DNA of 64,000 bases, from the NCBI RefSeq assembly GCF_022397915.1, contig NZ_JAKEUO010000007.1, positions 62,409 to 126,408 of the forward strand. Direction: 5' to 3'. Position 1 is the first letter of the stretch; each line of letters begins with the position of its first letter. The notes beneath the pieces are model-generated. The model worked only from the letters and a program-made list of their open reading frames with translations, made no database searches and had not been told where the DNA came from. The position numbers and the translations under genes are program-made. The DNA is from Vibrio sp. Isolate34. Lineage in GTDB: Bacteria; Pseudomonadota; Gammaproteobacteria; Enterobacterales; Vibrionaceae. This document shows positions 44,149-52,259 of the stretch, one piece after another.

Positions 44149-45057
44149 ATGCAAACCGTAATTATCACACTCATTACTCTGGTGGCATTTGCTGCCAATT
44201 CAGTATTGTGTCGTTGGGCTTTAATGGATCAAACGATTGATCCTTTGAGTTTTTCGGTCGTACGTATCTTATCGGGTGCACTTACATTGTTGATTTTATT
44301 TACCTTATCTTCAAACGCTAAACGAAAACAAGATAGAGGTGCAAGCAACGCTTCGATGTATATCAAGATTCGCTCTGAGCTTGATTTAACCGCGATATTG
44401 GCGCTATTGGTTTACATGTTCGGCTTCTCGTTTGCTTACCTAACATTAGGTGCAGGGCTTGGAGCTCTGGTACTGTTTGTCGCTGTTCAATTCACCATGA
44501 TTGCTGCGCACCTATTCGCTGGCAACAGAATGTCGTCGCTAGAATGGGGGGGCTGTCTATTGTCTGTTGCGGGGCTTGCTTATTTGCTCATGCCGACAGA
44601 CGCGACAAACTCGCCAGATCTAATCTCCATCATATTAATGGTATTGGCTGGAGTTGGGTGGGGTATTTATACATTGTCAGGCAAGAAATCGACAAACGCA
44701 CTTCAATCGACGACGGCCAATTTTGGTTTTGGTTCGTTAGTCATTCTTGCGTTGTTAAGTCTTCTAGCTTTCATTCCGAGCGTCACGGCACAAATATCCA
44801 TAACCGAGCAAGGTTTGATCTACGCAGTATTATCGGGAGCCGTGGCTTCTGGCGTGGGTTATAGCTTGTGGTATTACGTTGTGAAGAAACTAAACACAGT
44901 GGTTGCATCCATTGCACAGCTCTCTGTTCCGGTTATCGCTACACTTGGTGGTGTCCTACTGTTATCTGAGCCGGTCACCATGCAATTTGTTATCTCTTCG
45001 ACTGTCATTTTACTGGGGATAAGCTTGGTTCTTGTCGCCCCTAAACTTAAGAAATAA
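44149..45057 (+). CDS. DMT superfamily (EamA) transporter
   Basis: A 302-residue inner-membrane protein with ten helices in two EamA repeats (about 1-145 and 155-300; GVGWGIYTLSGKK opens the second). Such carriers export amino acids, metabolites or drugs. It starts 30 bases after sgrR with AGGA upstream of the ATG, so the two are co-transcribed; a sugar-related or stress-related substrate can be guessed only from that. Confidence 0.92.
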   Translation: MQTVIITLITLVAFAANSVLCRWALMDQTIDPLSFSVVRILSGALTLLILFTLSSNAKRKQDRGASNASMYIKIRSELDLTAILALLVYMFGFSFAYLTLGAGLGALVLFVAVQFTMIAAHLFAGNRMSSLEWGGCLLSVAGLAYLLMPTDATNSPDLISIILMVLAGVGWGIYTLSGKKSTNALQSTTANFGFGSLVILALLSLLAFIPSVTAQISITEQGLIYAVLSGAVASGVGYSLWYYVVKKLNTVVASIAQLSVPVIATLGGVLLLSEPVTMQFVISSTVILLGISLVLVAPKLKK

Positions 45058-45070
45058 AGAGTTCAATCAC

Positions 45071-45352
45071 TAGGGCGTGTTGATCTTTCGAGCTGATTTT
45101 TGCAGCGAGTTGCTGGGTATTTATACAAGGCAGAGGCGTCGATGTGTAGCTAGCCTACATGAGAAGTCGATAACGTAGTAGAAATGACCAGCAAACGCTG
45201 CCCGAAGGGTTCGAGCTGGGCGCCCCCGCAAAAAGCGTTTTACTCTTTGTTGAGGGAGATTTGCTTAGAATGACTAGGCTACTTCTCCCTCGCCGCGATT
45301 AAAACGCTTTTATCTCGAACAAACTTTAACCACGAAAGGTCAACACGCCCTA
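45071..45352. mobile_element. MITE-like element, 282 bp, terminal inverted repeats, TA target
   Basis: The left end TAGGGCGTGTTGATCTTTCG (45071-45090) and the reverse complement of the right end (45333-45352) match 19 of 20. Both ends carry TA, consistent with an IS630/Tc1-type target duplication. Inside, AAAAGCGTTTTA and TAAAACGCTTTT form a second inverted pair. No open frame is present, so it is non-autonomous. The next gene's ATG lies six bases past the right end. No second copy exists in this window. Not matched to a named family. Confidence 0.7.
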
Positions 45353-45358
45353 ACTACT

Positions 45359-45610
45359 ATGGCTAAACCAAACAAGAAGCAACCGACCAAGACGGTTCAG
45401 ATTTTCTGTGCGAAATGCAAGACACAACTTTTCAAATATCGGAAAGGTGGCAAAGGTGCTCTCGTTAAGTGTTTTAAAGAACGCATTGTTGAAGATTTCA
45501 CGACAGAGCCCTGCATTTGCCCTGAATGCGGTATAGAGTTCGCACGTGATACCTTAGTTCGAGGCATGCCAGCCTACAAGTTTGTTGGCGGTAAAGTAAC
45601 GATGAAATAA
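45359..45610 (+). CDS. Small zinc-ribbon protein
   Basis: An 83-residue basic protein with two Cys pairs (CAKC at about 20-23; CICPEC at about 55-60) forming a zinc ribbon, plus Lys-rich stretches, suggesting nucleic-acid binding. The ATG at 45359 is six bases from the right end of the MITE-like element and no Shine-Dalgarno sequence is visible, so its translation signals and promoter were probably separated by the insertion. A weak hairpin (45613-45640, ATGCCACA...TGTGGCAT) follows. Confidence 0.85.
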   Translation: MAKPNKKQPTKTVQIFCAKCKTQLFKYRKGGKGALVKCFKERIVEDFTTEPCICPECGIEFARDTLVRGMPAYKFVGGKVTMK

Positions 45611-45690
45611 ATATGCCACAGCACAGGTTGTGTGTGGCATTTCCGAGCTGCTATTGAAGTTAAGAATTGCCTAACAATCAGAGGCGAGTA

Positions 45691-46302
45691 TTAATGAACT
45701 CTAACTCGCCCTTGAAGCTTGAGAAGTAACAACGAGACTATCGCTCCGGTTGTATCGCAAAGCATGTCTTTCTGAGCATCCCAAATATCACCTTGTGAGC
45801 CCAAGAATGCGATACCTTCATCGCCACCTGCAATCTCCGCATACCACCACTCAATAATCTCATAACCTGCTGCAACACTCATGATGGCAAACAGAGCAAA
45901 GAAACACGCCAAAACTGGTTGAGCCAATTTCTTACGAATCAAATATTCAGCGAGCGGGTAAGCGTAAAGACCAATCGAAAAGTGCGCCACACGGTCAAAG
46001 TTATTACGTTCAGATCCAATCAGGTTATTAAACCAATCAAAGGGCACTTCAGCGAAGGTGTACTTAGCGCCGATCGTATGCAGAACCAACCAGATAAACA
46101 TCAAAACGTAAGCCGTCTTTGAAAAGGTGAGCTTGGTAGAGAGCCACCATATCCCAACAAGAATACCGAGCGCAGGAACGATCTCAGCAATCCAGACCGC
46201 CCTCGATGAGGGTGCAAACGCTGAAAAAAGAAAGATAACAAGATAGACAGCAGTTAGTGAGAGTAGAGGTCTATTTTGAGCAAGTGGCGTAATTGTCATC
46301 AT
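45691..46302 (-). CDS. DUF2238 membrane protein (YjdF-like)
   Basis: A 203-residue protein with about six helices and the YjdF family pattern (FDWFNNLIGSERNNFDRVAHFSIGLYAYPLAEY; EIIEWWYA; GSQGDIWDAQKDMLCDTTGA). Function unknown. The start is one of two adjacent ATGs at 46302/46299, the second being seven bases after AGGA; a TTG at 46305 was not chosen. Convergent with the zinc-ribbon gene. Confidence 0.9.
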   Translation of the reverse strand: MMTITPLAQNRPLLSLTAVYLVIFLFSAFAPSSRAVWIAEIVPALGILVGIWWLSTKLTFSKTAYVLMFIWLVLHTIGAKYTFAEVPFDWFNNLIGSERNNFDRVAHFSIGLYAYPLAEYLIRKKLAQPVLACFFALFAIMSVAAGYEIIEWWYAEIAGGDEGIAFLGSQGDIWDAQKDMLCDTTGAIVSLLLLKLQGRVRVH

Positions 46303-46497
46303 CAAATCCTATATAAGTTTCATGTAGAGTTACACAATAATGCACACCGTTCAATTGTGGTTTATCACCAAATTTGTTGAAAAGCAGCGGTATCGCCCAG
46401 TATCTAGACAAACGGTTGCGAGAGTTTCACAAAAGTTTGATTTACAACAAGGCGAACCATAAAATCCGTTTATCACTACATAACAAGAAAGAAAGTC

Positions 46498-47337
46498 ATG
46501 AAACTGGAAACTGTCGATTATCTTGCTGACGACGCAGCTGAACAATTTGTTCGCTCTCTACGTGAAACTGGATTTGGCGTATTAAAAAACCACCCAATCC
46601 CGAAAGAGCTTGTTGAGTCAATTTACGAAAACTGGTACCAATTCTTCATTTCTGAAGAAAAAGAGAACTTCCACTTTAATGTTGAAACACAAGATGGATA
46701 TTTTCCACCTTCAGTGTCGGAAGTTGCAAAGGGCCACACTGTAAAAGATATTAAAGAGTACTTTCATGTATACCCTTGGGGTCAGATTCCTGAACAGCTG
46801 AAAGAACAGATTCTAGATTACTACCAACGCGCTAATGCTTTTGCTCAAGAGCTATTAGGCTGGGTTGAAGCGCACGCGCCTCAAGAAGTACAAGAGAAGT
46901 TCTCAATCGCACTTTCTGAAATGATTAATGGCAGCGAGCAAACTCTGCTTCGCGTACTTCACTACCCACCAATGCAGGGTGATGAAGAGCCGGGCGCAAT
47001 CCGTGCTGCTGCACACGAAGACATCAACCTTTTAACTGTTCTTCCTGCAGCAAACGAACCTGGCCTTCAGGTTAAAGCACAAAATGACGAGTGGTTAGAT
47101 GTTCCATGTGATTTCGGTAACATGATCATCAACATTGGTGACATGCTGCAAGAAGCGTCTGGTGGTTACTTCCCATCAACGACTCACCGTGTAATCAATC
47201 CATCTGGTGCTCGCCAAGAGAAATCTCGTATTTCTTTACCTCTATTCCTGCACCCGAAACCAGAAGTGGTTCTGTCTGAGAAGTACACAGCAAATGAATA
47301 CCTAATGGAACGTCTAAGAGAGCTTGGCGTTATCTAA
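46498..47337 (+). CDS. 2-oxoglutarate/Fe(II)-dependent dioxygenase family protein
   Basis: A 279-residue enzyme of the isopenicillin-N-synthase-like group. The iron-binding HxD...H triad is AAHEDINLLTVL and STTHRVINP, with the 2-oxoglutarate-binding Arg in SRISLPLFLHP, and the N-terminal FGVLKNHPIP segment is the family DIOX_N signature. It probably hydroxylates or oxidises a small metabolite; the substrate is unknown. Monocistronic, with AAGAAAG before the ATG and a strong terminator after it. Confidence 0.9.
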   Translation: MKLETVDYLADDAAEQFVRSLRETGFGVLKNHPIPKELVESIYENWYQFFISEEKENFHFNVETQDGYFPPSVSEVAKGHTVKDIKEYFHVYPWGQIPEQLKEQILDYYQRANAFAQELLGWVEAHAPQEVQEKFSIALSEMINGSEQTLLRVLHYPPMQGDEEPGAIRAAAHEDINLLTVLPAANEPGLQVKAQNDEWLDVPCDFGNMIINIGDMLQEASGGYFPSTTHRVINPSGARQEKSRISLPLFLHPKPEVVLSEKYTANEYLMERLRELGVI

Positions 47338-47357
47338 TTAGTCAGATTTCATACTCT

Positions 47358-47385
47358 AAAGGCCAGCATAATGCTGGCCTTTTTG
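47358..47385 (+). terminator. Terminator of the dioxygenase gene
   Basis: AGGCCAGCA (47360-47368) with TGCTGGCCT (47372-47380), then T run. Confidence 0.92.
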
Positions 47386-47500
47386 TTTTATAAGCGCATA
47401 ACTGATTGAAATTTATTTAGTTTGAAACTCGACAAACAGCAACAGATCGCTTTCAATTAAGAAGATACACAAATGCATATGCCAATGGACTCAATTAATC

Positions 47501-48136
47501 ATGTTAGACAACGCCGAATCATCGAGTCATCAAAATATTAGCCTTCAGTTTCAGACACATATGGAAAACCCGTTGCTTTGGCCGATCATGGAAGTGCTTA
47601 AACAAAAGCCGAGTGGATGGAAAGTGCATACTTTGGCGGCGAACCTCAACGAACTTGGTTTGGTTCCTGTATTAGATCTCGTGCCTGAGAAAGAACTGTT
47701 TAAGAAGAATTTCTTAATCATGAATGCGCTCTATCAGCTACAAGAGACCTTATACCCAGACAGCTGGCTTCAGGTTCAAGCCATGGACATTGAATTGATG
47801 AACGGGCGTTATCATGGCAGCACCCATACAATCGATCTTGAAGACCCACTGCGTGATTACTATATCAATTGGCTCAACTATGAAGCTGATGAAGGTGAAG
47901 TAAAGCGGCTGTTGAACGAGTTTTGGACGCGCTACAAGAAGTTTGTCGGTGGCAGTGAAACGGACATGGACAGAACCCGTGCACTCAATCTATTCGAGTT
48001 ACCTCTGGACGCGACTCAACACGATATTCGAAAGCGATGGAGACGCCTAGCGCTACGTTGGCATCCCGATAGGGACGAAGGAAACACGGCTAAGTTTCAA
48101 ACGTTATGCGAAGCGTGGAATGTATTGCGCGGTTAG
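47501..48136 (+). CDS. DnaJ-related protein with C-terminal J domain
   Basis: A 211-residue protein: N-terminal DNAJ-related domain (about 25-150; NPLLWPIMEVLKQKPSGWKVHTL) and a C-terminal J domain (about 160-211) with the HPD tripeptide in ALRWHPDRDEGN, which stimulates DnaK-type ATPases. No glycine/phenylalanine or zinc region. ATG 47501 lacks a clear ribosome site (nearest GGA at -13); three upstream ATGs are in other frames. Cytoplasmic co-chaperone, client unknown. Confidence 0.9.
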   Translation: MLDNAESSSHQNISLQFQTHMENPLLWPIMEVLKQKPSGWKVHTLAANLNELGLVPVLDLVPEKELFKKNFLIMNALYQLQETLYPDSWLQVQAMDIELMNGRYHGSTHTIDLEDPLRDYYINWLNYEADEGEVKRLLNEFWTRYKKFVGGSETDMDRTRALNLFELPLDATQHDIRKRWRRLALRWHPDRDEGNTAKFQTLCEAWNVLRG

Positions 48137-48192
48137 AAAGTTCAACTTAGCCGACTGATTTACTAAGACCCCAAAACCAGAAGACAGAAGAA

Positions 48193-48219
48193 AGCCCCAC
48201 ATGCGATAAGTGGGGTTTT
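48193..48219 (+). terminator. Terminator between the J-domain and PBP2 genes
   Basis: GCCCCAC with GTGGGGT and T run. It may serve the convergent genes on both sides. Confidence 0.75.
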
Positions 48220-48258
48220 GTGTTTACTACTAATAAGTAATAAGTGATGAGTAATGAA

Positions 48259-50157
48259 CTATGAGTGGTCTTTGCTCACTCCACTTTTATGCTCAAATGC
48301 GTAATCGAGTACCTTACGAATGTACGGTGCGCCAACTTTTGAACCACCGTTACCATGCTCGATAACCACTGTCGCTACGTATTCAGGATTATCATAGGGT
48401 GCAAACGCAGTATAAAGCGCGTGGTCGAGTAGGTGACGGGCTAACTTCTTCGAGTTATAAACCTGATCCTTTGCCAAGTCGAAAACTTGTGCAGTACCAG
48501 ATTTACCACCACTGACGTAGTCTGCGCCCTTAAAGGCTCTCCGACCACTGCCTCGACTGCCATTGTTTACCAGTCTCATTGCATTAATGGGTACGTCCCA
48601 AATTTCGTCGGGAACTTCGTCAATTGATGCCATCTGTTTTGGCACAACTGGCGTTTGCGTATCAAAGTTTTCACCATGATCTAACGTCGCTCTTAGAATG
48701 TGCGGAGGCATTACCTTACCGTGATTCACGAGCACAGATGTGGCTTTAGCGAGTTGCAGTGGAGTAGAAGTCCAATAACCTTGCCCGATACCAATCGGCA
48801 CAGTATCACCTTGATACCAAGGCGTACGATAGCGCATCATCTTCCAATCGCGAGTCGGCATGTTTGCAGTACTTTCTTCATAGATGTCGATACCTGTCGG
48901 TTTACCAAATCCGAACCGATTCATCCACGTTGAAATACGATCGATACCCAAATCAAAGGCCGTTTGGTAGAAGAATGAATCCACTGACTCCTCAATTGCT
49001 TGTGTCACATCAACCGGGCCATGACCCCAACGTTTCCAATCTCGCCACGCTTTTGAGTTAGGTTTAGAGCCAGGGATACGCCATGAACCGTGGTCATCAC
49101 GAATGGTGTGTTCCGAGATAACATGCTCTTGCAAACCGGCAACGGCCATAAAAGGTTTCACGGTCGAAGCAGGTGGGTAAACACCTAATGTTGTGCGATT
49201 CACCAATGGGTGTGCAGGGTCGTTAAGCAGTGTTCGGTAGTTTTTGCTTGAAATGCCGTCCACGAACAGGTTTGGGTCATAACTCGGGCTCGACGCCATT
49301 GCCAATACGCTATTGTCTTTCGGGTCTAGAATCACAGCACTGCCAGTTCGGTTATCGAGTTGGTCGAACACGTACTTTTGTAGCTCGATGTCGATGTTAA
49401 GGACTATGTCTTTACCTGCGACCGGAGGAACATACTGAATCGTTCTAACAACGCGTCCACGACTGTTCACTTCAACTTCTTGATACCCCTTGGTGCCATG
49501 CAGTAGATCTTCATAGTATCGCTCTACACCTAGCTTGCCGATAACGGTTGTTGCTTGGTAATTGGATTCTTTACCTTGCTCATCAAGCTTTCTTAAATCG
49601 CTGTCGTTGATGTGTGCCACATATCCTAAAACATGGGTGAGTATTTCACCATTTGGGTAGAAGCGTTTAAGGCTAGTATCGATCGATAAGCCGGGGAATT
49701 GATATTGCTGAACAGAGAACTTAGCGATCTCTTCTTCGTTAAGACCTTCTAATATCGTGACGGGTTTGAAGCGACGGGTGTTGTGATAACGCTGTTTGAA
49801 TCGCTCGATTTGTTCATCATTGAGAGGGATGAACTTGTTGAGCTTGCTCAGCATGACATCAACATCATCAGTCTTTTCTGGGATCATGGTTAAATCGAAG
49901 ACGAGTTGGTTCTCGGCTAATAACACGCCATTGCGATCGTAGATCAAACCACGCGTAGGGGCGATGGGAAGAACCTTAATTCGGTTTCCGTCAGCTCGAG
50001 TTTGGTAACTTTTGAAATCTTGTACTTGGAGCCTGTAAAGGTTTCCAATCAGAACGAGGGTGAAGACTAAAATCCCCGCAAACGCGACGATTACTCGGTT
50101 TCGAAACAGGTTAACTTCGCTTTTATGGTCACGCATTTTGACGCGTTGGTGGTTCAT
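48259..50157 (-). CDS. mrdA: Penicillin-binding protein 2 (class B transpeptidase)
   Basis: A 632-residue inner-membrane enzyme: one N-terminal helix (VIVAFAGILVFTLVLIGNLY), a dimerisation domain (RGLIYDRNGVLLAENQLVFDL) and a transpeptidase domain with SxxK as STVK, SxD as SVD and KSGTAQ. All active-site motifs are present, so it crosslinks peptidoglycan for lateral cell-wall growth. The normal mrdA partners (rodA, rlmH, rsfS, mltB) are absent around it, so this is a lone PBP2, perhaps a second copy. GAGG precedes ATG 50157; TTG 50160 was not chosen. Confidence 0.92.
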   Translation of the reverse strand: MNHQRVKMRDHKSEVNLFRNRVIVAFAGILVFTLVLIGNLYRLQVQDFKSYQTRADGNRIKVLPIAPTRGLIYDRNGVLLAENQLVFDLTMIPEKTDDVDVMLSKLNKFIPLNDEQIERFKQRYHNTRRFKPVTILEGLNEEEIAKFSVQQYQFPGLSIDTSLKRFYPNGEILTHVLGYVAHINDSDLRKLDEQGKESNYQATTVIGKLGVERYYEDLLHGTKGYQEVEVNSRGRVVRTIQYVPPVAGKDIVLNIDIELQKYVFDQLDNRTGSAVILDPKDNSVLAMASSPSYDPNLFVDGISSKNYRTLLNDPAHPLVNRTTLGVYPPASTVKPFMAVAGLQEHVISEHTIRDDHGSWRIPGSKPNSKAWRDWKRWGHGPVDVTQAIEESVDSFFYQTAFDLGIDRISTWMNRFGFGKPTGIDIYEESTANMPTRDWKMMRYRTPWYQGDTVPIGIGQGYWTSTPLQLAKATSVLVNHGKVMPPHILRATLDHGENFDTQTPVVPKQMASIDEVPDEIWDVPINAMRLVNNGSRGSGRRAFKGADYVSGGKSGTAQVFDLAKDQVYNSKKLARHLLDHALYTAFAPYDNPEYVATVVIEHGNGGSKVGAPYIRKVLDYAFEHKSGVSKDHS

Positions 50158-50483
50158 CAAAACCTCAGGCTTTTACATTTAGTTACATTTGTAGACTCGG
50201 GACTTTATCCGAATATCACCATGGCTTTGTAAAAGCTGTGTCATGATTCTTGGTATTTCCAAGATAAGTAACGCTGGAGCCAGACTAGGAGTGAAAATTA
50301 ATCACGTACCAATTGGAAGGATTCTGGATAACAAGTTGTGAATTGGTTTATGAGATAAGCACTTCAGAAGGGATAGAAGGTAAATGGTGGATACTAAGCA
50401 AATGGGACTACTAGATAAATGAAGAAAAAACGGCCCTCAAAAATGAGAGCCGTAGATAGCAATTACTGATGTTTAATTAAATC
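50158..50483. other. Intergenic region between the ABC-ATPase and PBP2 genes
   Basis: 326 bases without a gene. It contains the minus-strand terminator of the ATPase gene (ACGGCnCTCA stem with TGAGnGCCGT at about 50430-50453, T run on the minus strand) and presumably the promoter of the PBP2 gene. Confidence 0.6.
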
Positions 50484-52139
50484 TCAGTTCGAAGGTCTGA
50501 ATTGAGATTTACGCATACGGTTCAACGCAGCCATGATATCCAACGTTCTTGGTTTCGCTAGGTCACCATATTTCGGCATGTTAGCGTGCCATTCGTTGTC
50601 TAAAATAGTGTTGAACTCTTTCGCTGGGTTGTTTGACCAACCTGGAGTTTGTGCAAACTGGAACCAAGCCCAGCCAATCGCATTGACCTCTGATGTTGAC
50701 TCAAGTTGCTCTAATGCAGAAAGGTCAGCGAACTCTTTACCAAAGCGCAATGATTCTTTACCTTTTGCGCTAACACGGAACTTGCCATCCATAAGGATGT
50801 TCATCAGTGATGCGCGGTTCAATGAACGTGGTACAAACATCTCTAACGCCGTTTCACATTCGTTCGTACGTTGAGTAGGGTGTTGAGCAATCACTTCTTT
50901 TGCTTTTTCAGTCACGTCTACCGCTTGGTAATCGTGCATTTGAATCACAGTGTTTGCTACGTCTAAGTAATCACCAGAACCGCCCATAACCACGATGGTT
51001 GAGATGTCCATCTCTTCACGTAGCTGGCCGATACGGTCAACAAGCGGTGTGATTGGCTCGTCACCTTTAGACACAAGTGCCTGCATACGTTCGTCACGAA
51101 TCATGAAGTTGGTCGCTGACGTATCTTCATCGATAAGGAGCGTTTGCACACCGGCTTCAATCGACTCTTGTAACCAAGCTGCTTGTGACGTAGAACCTGA
51201 AGCATCTTGAGTACTGAAATCAGAGGTATCTTTCTTCATTGGTAAATGGTTGATGTAGTTTGACAGGTTCAAGCTGTGCACACATCGGCCATCTTCCGCG
51301 CGAATCTTCATCGTATCGATCGCAGTCACAATACCTTCACGACCATCACCAGGGATATGGTTGTAGATAGAGCGTTCAATAGCGTTCAACAGCGTCGATT
51401 TACCATGGAAACCACCACCAACGATCAGTGTGATGCCTTTAGGAATACCTAGGCCAGTCACATCACCTTGGTTTGGTGTGTTTAATGTTACGCTCAATGA
51501 TTCTGGCGCAGCAAAAGGCACTGCATCTTTCATTGGAAGGTCACAGTTACCTGCGATACGCGGTAGCACGCTTCCGTTAGCAACGAATGAAGCTAGGTTG
51601 TGCTCGTCTAATTGAGCACGAAGCGCTGCTTGGTCTTCAATCGTTTCACAATGTTTGATCATCGCATCGATGTCCAGTTCGCGTTCAAGCGTTGCACGAC
51701 GAATAAACTTCGGTAGATAGAAAGTGATGATGTTAATTGCTTTCTTAGCAAGGATGCTGCGGCCATCAGCAGGTAGGTTGATACGGAAACGAAGCTCGAT
51801 ACCGTGCTCAGTGAACACAACCGATGTGCTGTCTAAAACCGTTTGACCAGTAAGAGCGATTGAAACAGTCGATTCTTGCTTAGCGAATTCAGAAAAGCTA
51901 CGCGCAATAAAATCACGGGCAGCAACTTGGTATTCATAAGACTTTTCTTTCAGCCAATCTAACCCAGTTAACGACCACGCGCGTGTTGCGCGAAAACGAG
52001 AAGCTGACGCGTATGGGTCACCTTGGATATGGTCGATGTGTAATTCAAAATCAGCAAAGTCGTATTGACCTTTAATTTGTTGATATGCACGGTAGTTTTG
52101 TTTTTCGAGCTTTTTAAGCTTTGCAGTCAACTGATCCAT
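50484..52139 (-). CDS. Predicted ATPase of the ABC class (COG3044 type)
   Basis: A 551-residue cytoplasmic protein with a P-loop as GGFHGKSTLL (central part), a Walker B region ending in LIDEDTSATN and a C-terminal helical part. It matches the single-domain ABC-ATPase family whose members are widespread but uncharacterised; no membrane segment is present, so it is not a transporter. Monocistronic, terminator at 50430-50453. Possibly a nucleic-acid- or ribosome-linked ATPase, but no evidence here. Confidence 0.9.
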   Translation of the reverse strand: MDQLTAKLKKLEKQNYRAYQQIKGQYDFADFELHIDHIQGDPYASASRFRATRAWSLTGLDWLKEKSYEYQVAARDFIARSFSEFAKQESTVSIALTGQTVLDSTSVVFTEHGIELRFRINLPADGRSILAKKAINIITFYLPKFIRRATLERELDIDAMIKHCETIEDQAALRAQLDEHNLASFVANGSVLPRIAGNCDLPMKDAVPFAAPESLSVTLNTPNQGDVTGLGIPKGITLIVGGGFHGKSTLLNAIERSIYNHIPGDGREGIVTAIDTMKIRAEDGRCVHSLNLSNYINHLPMKKDTSDFSTQDASGSTSQAAWLQESIEAGVQTLLIDEDTSATNFMIRDERMQALVSKGDEPITPLVDRIGQLREEMDISTIVVMGGSGDYLDVANTVIQMHDYQAVDVTEKAKEVIAQHPTQRTNECETALEMFVPRSLNRASLMNILMDGKFRVSAKGKESLRFGKEFADLSALEQLESTSEVNAIGWAWFQFAQTPGWSNNPAKEFNTILDNEWHANMPKYGDLAKPRTLDIMAALNRMRKSQFRPSN

Positions 52140-52177
52140 AACGAGGAATGCCTATATAAGGGGAAAGATAAAAACAG

Positions 52178-52212
52178 AAAGGCGGCGATTATAAAAATCA
52201 CCACCTTTAGAG
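52178..52212 (-). terminator. Terminator-like hairpin near the start of the ATPase gene
   Basis: AAAGGCGGCGATT (52178-52190) with AATCACCACCTTT (52196-52208), two wobble pairs; T5 on the minus strand. It lies downstream of the stop of the phosphodiesterase gene and serves it. Confidence 0.8.
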
Positions 52213-52259
52213 TAAAGAGAAAGTAGGCCTAAATCCAAAACTAACTGCTCTTTTTCGCT

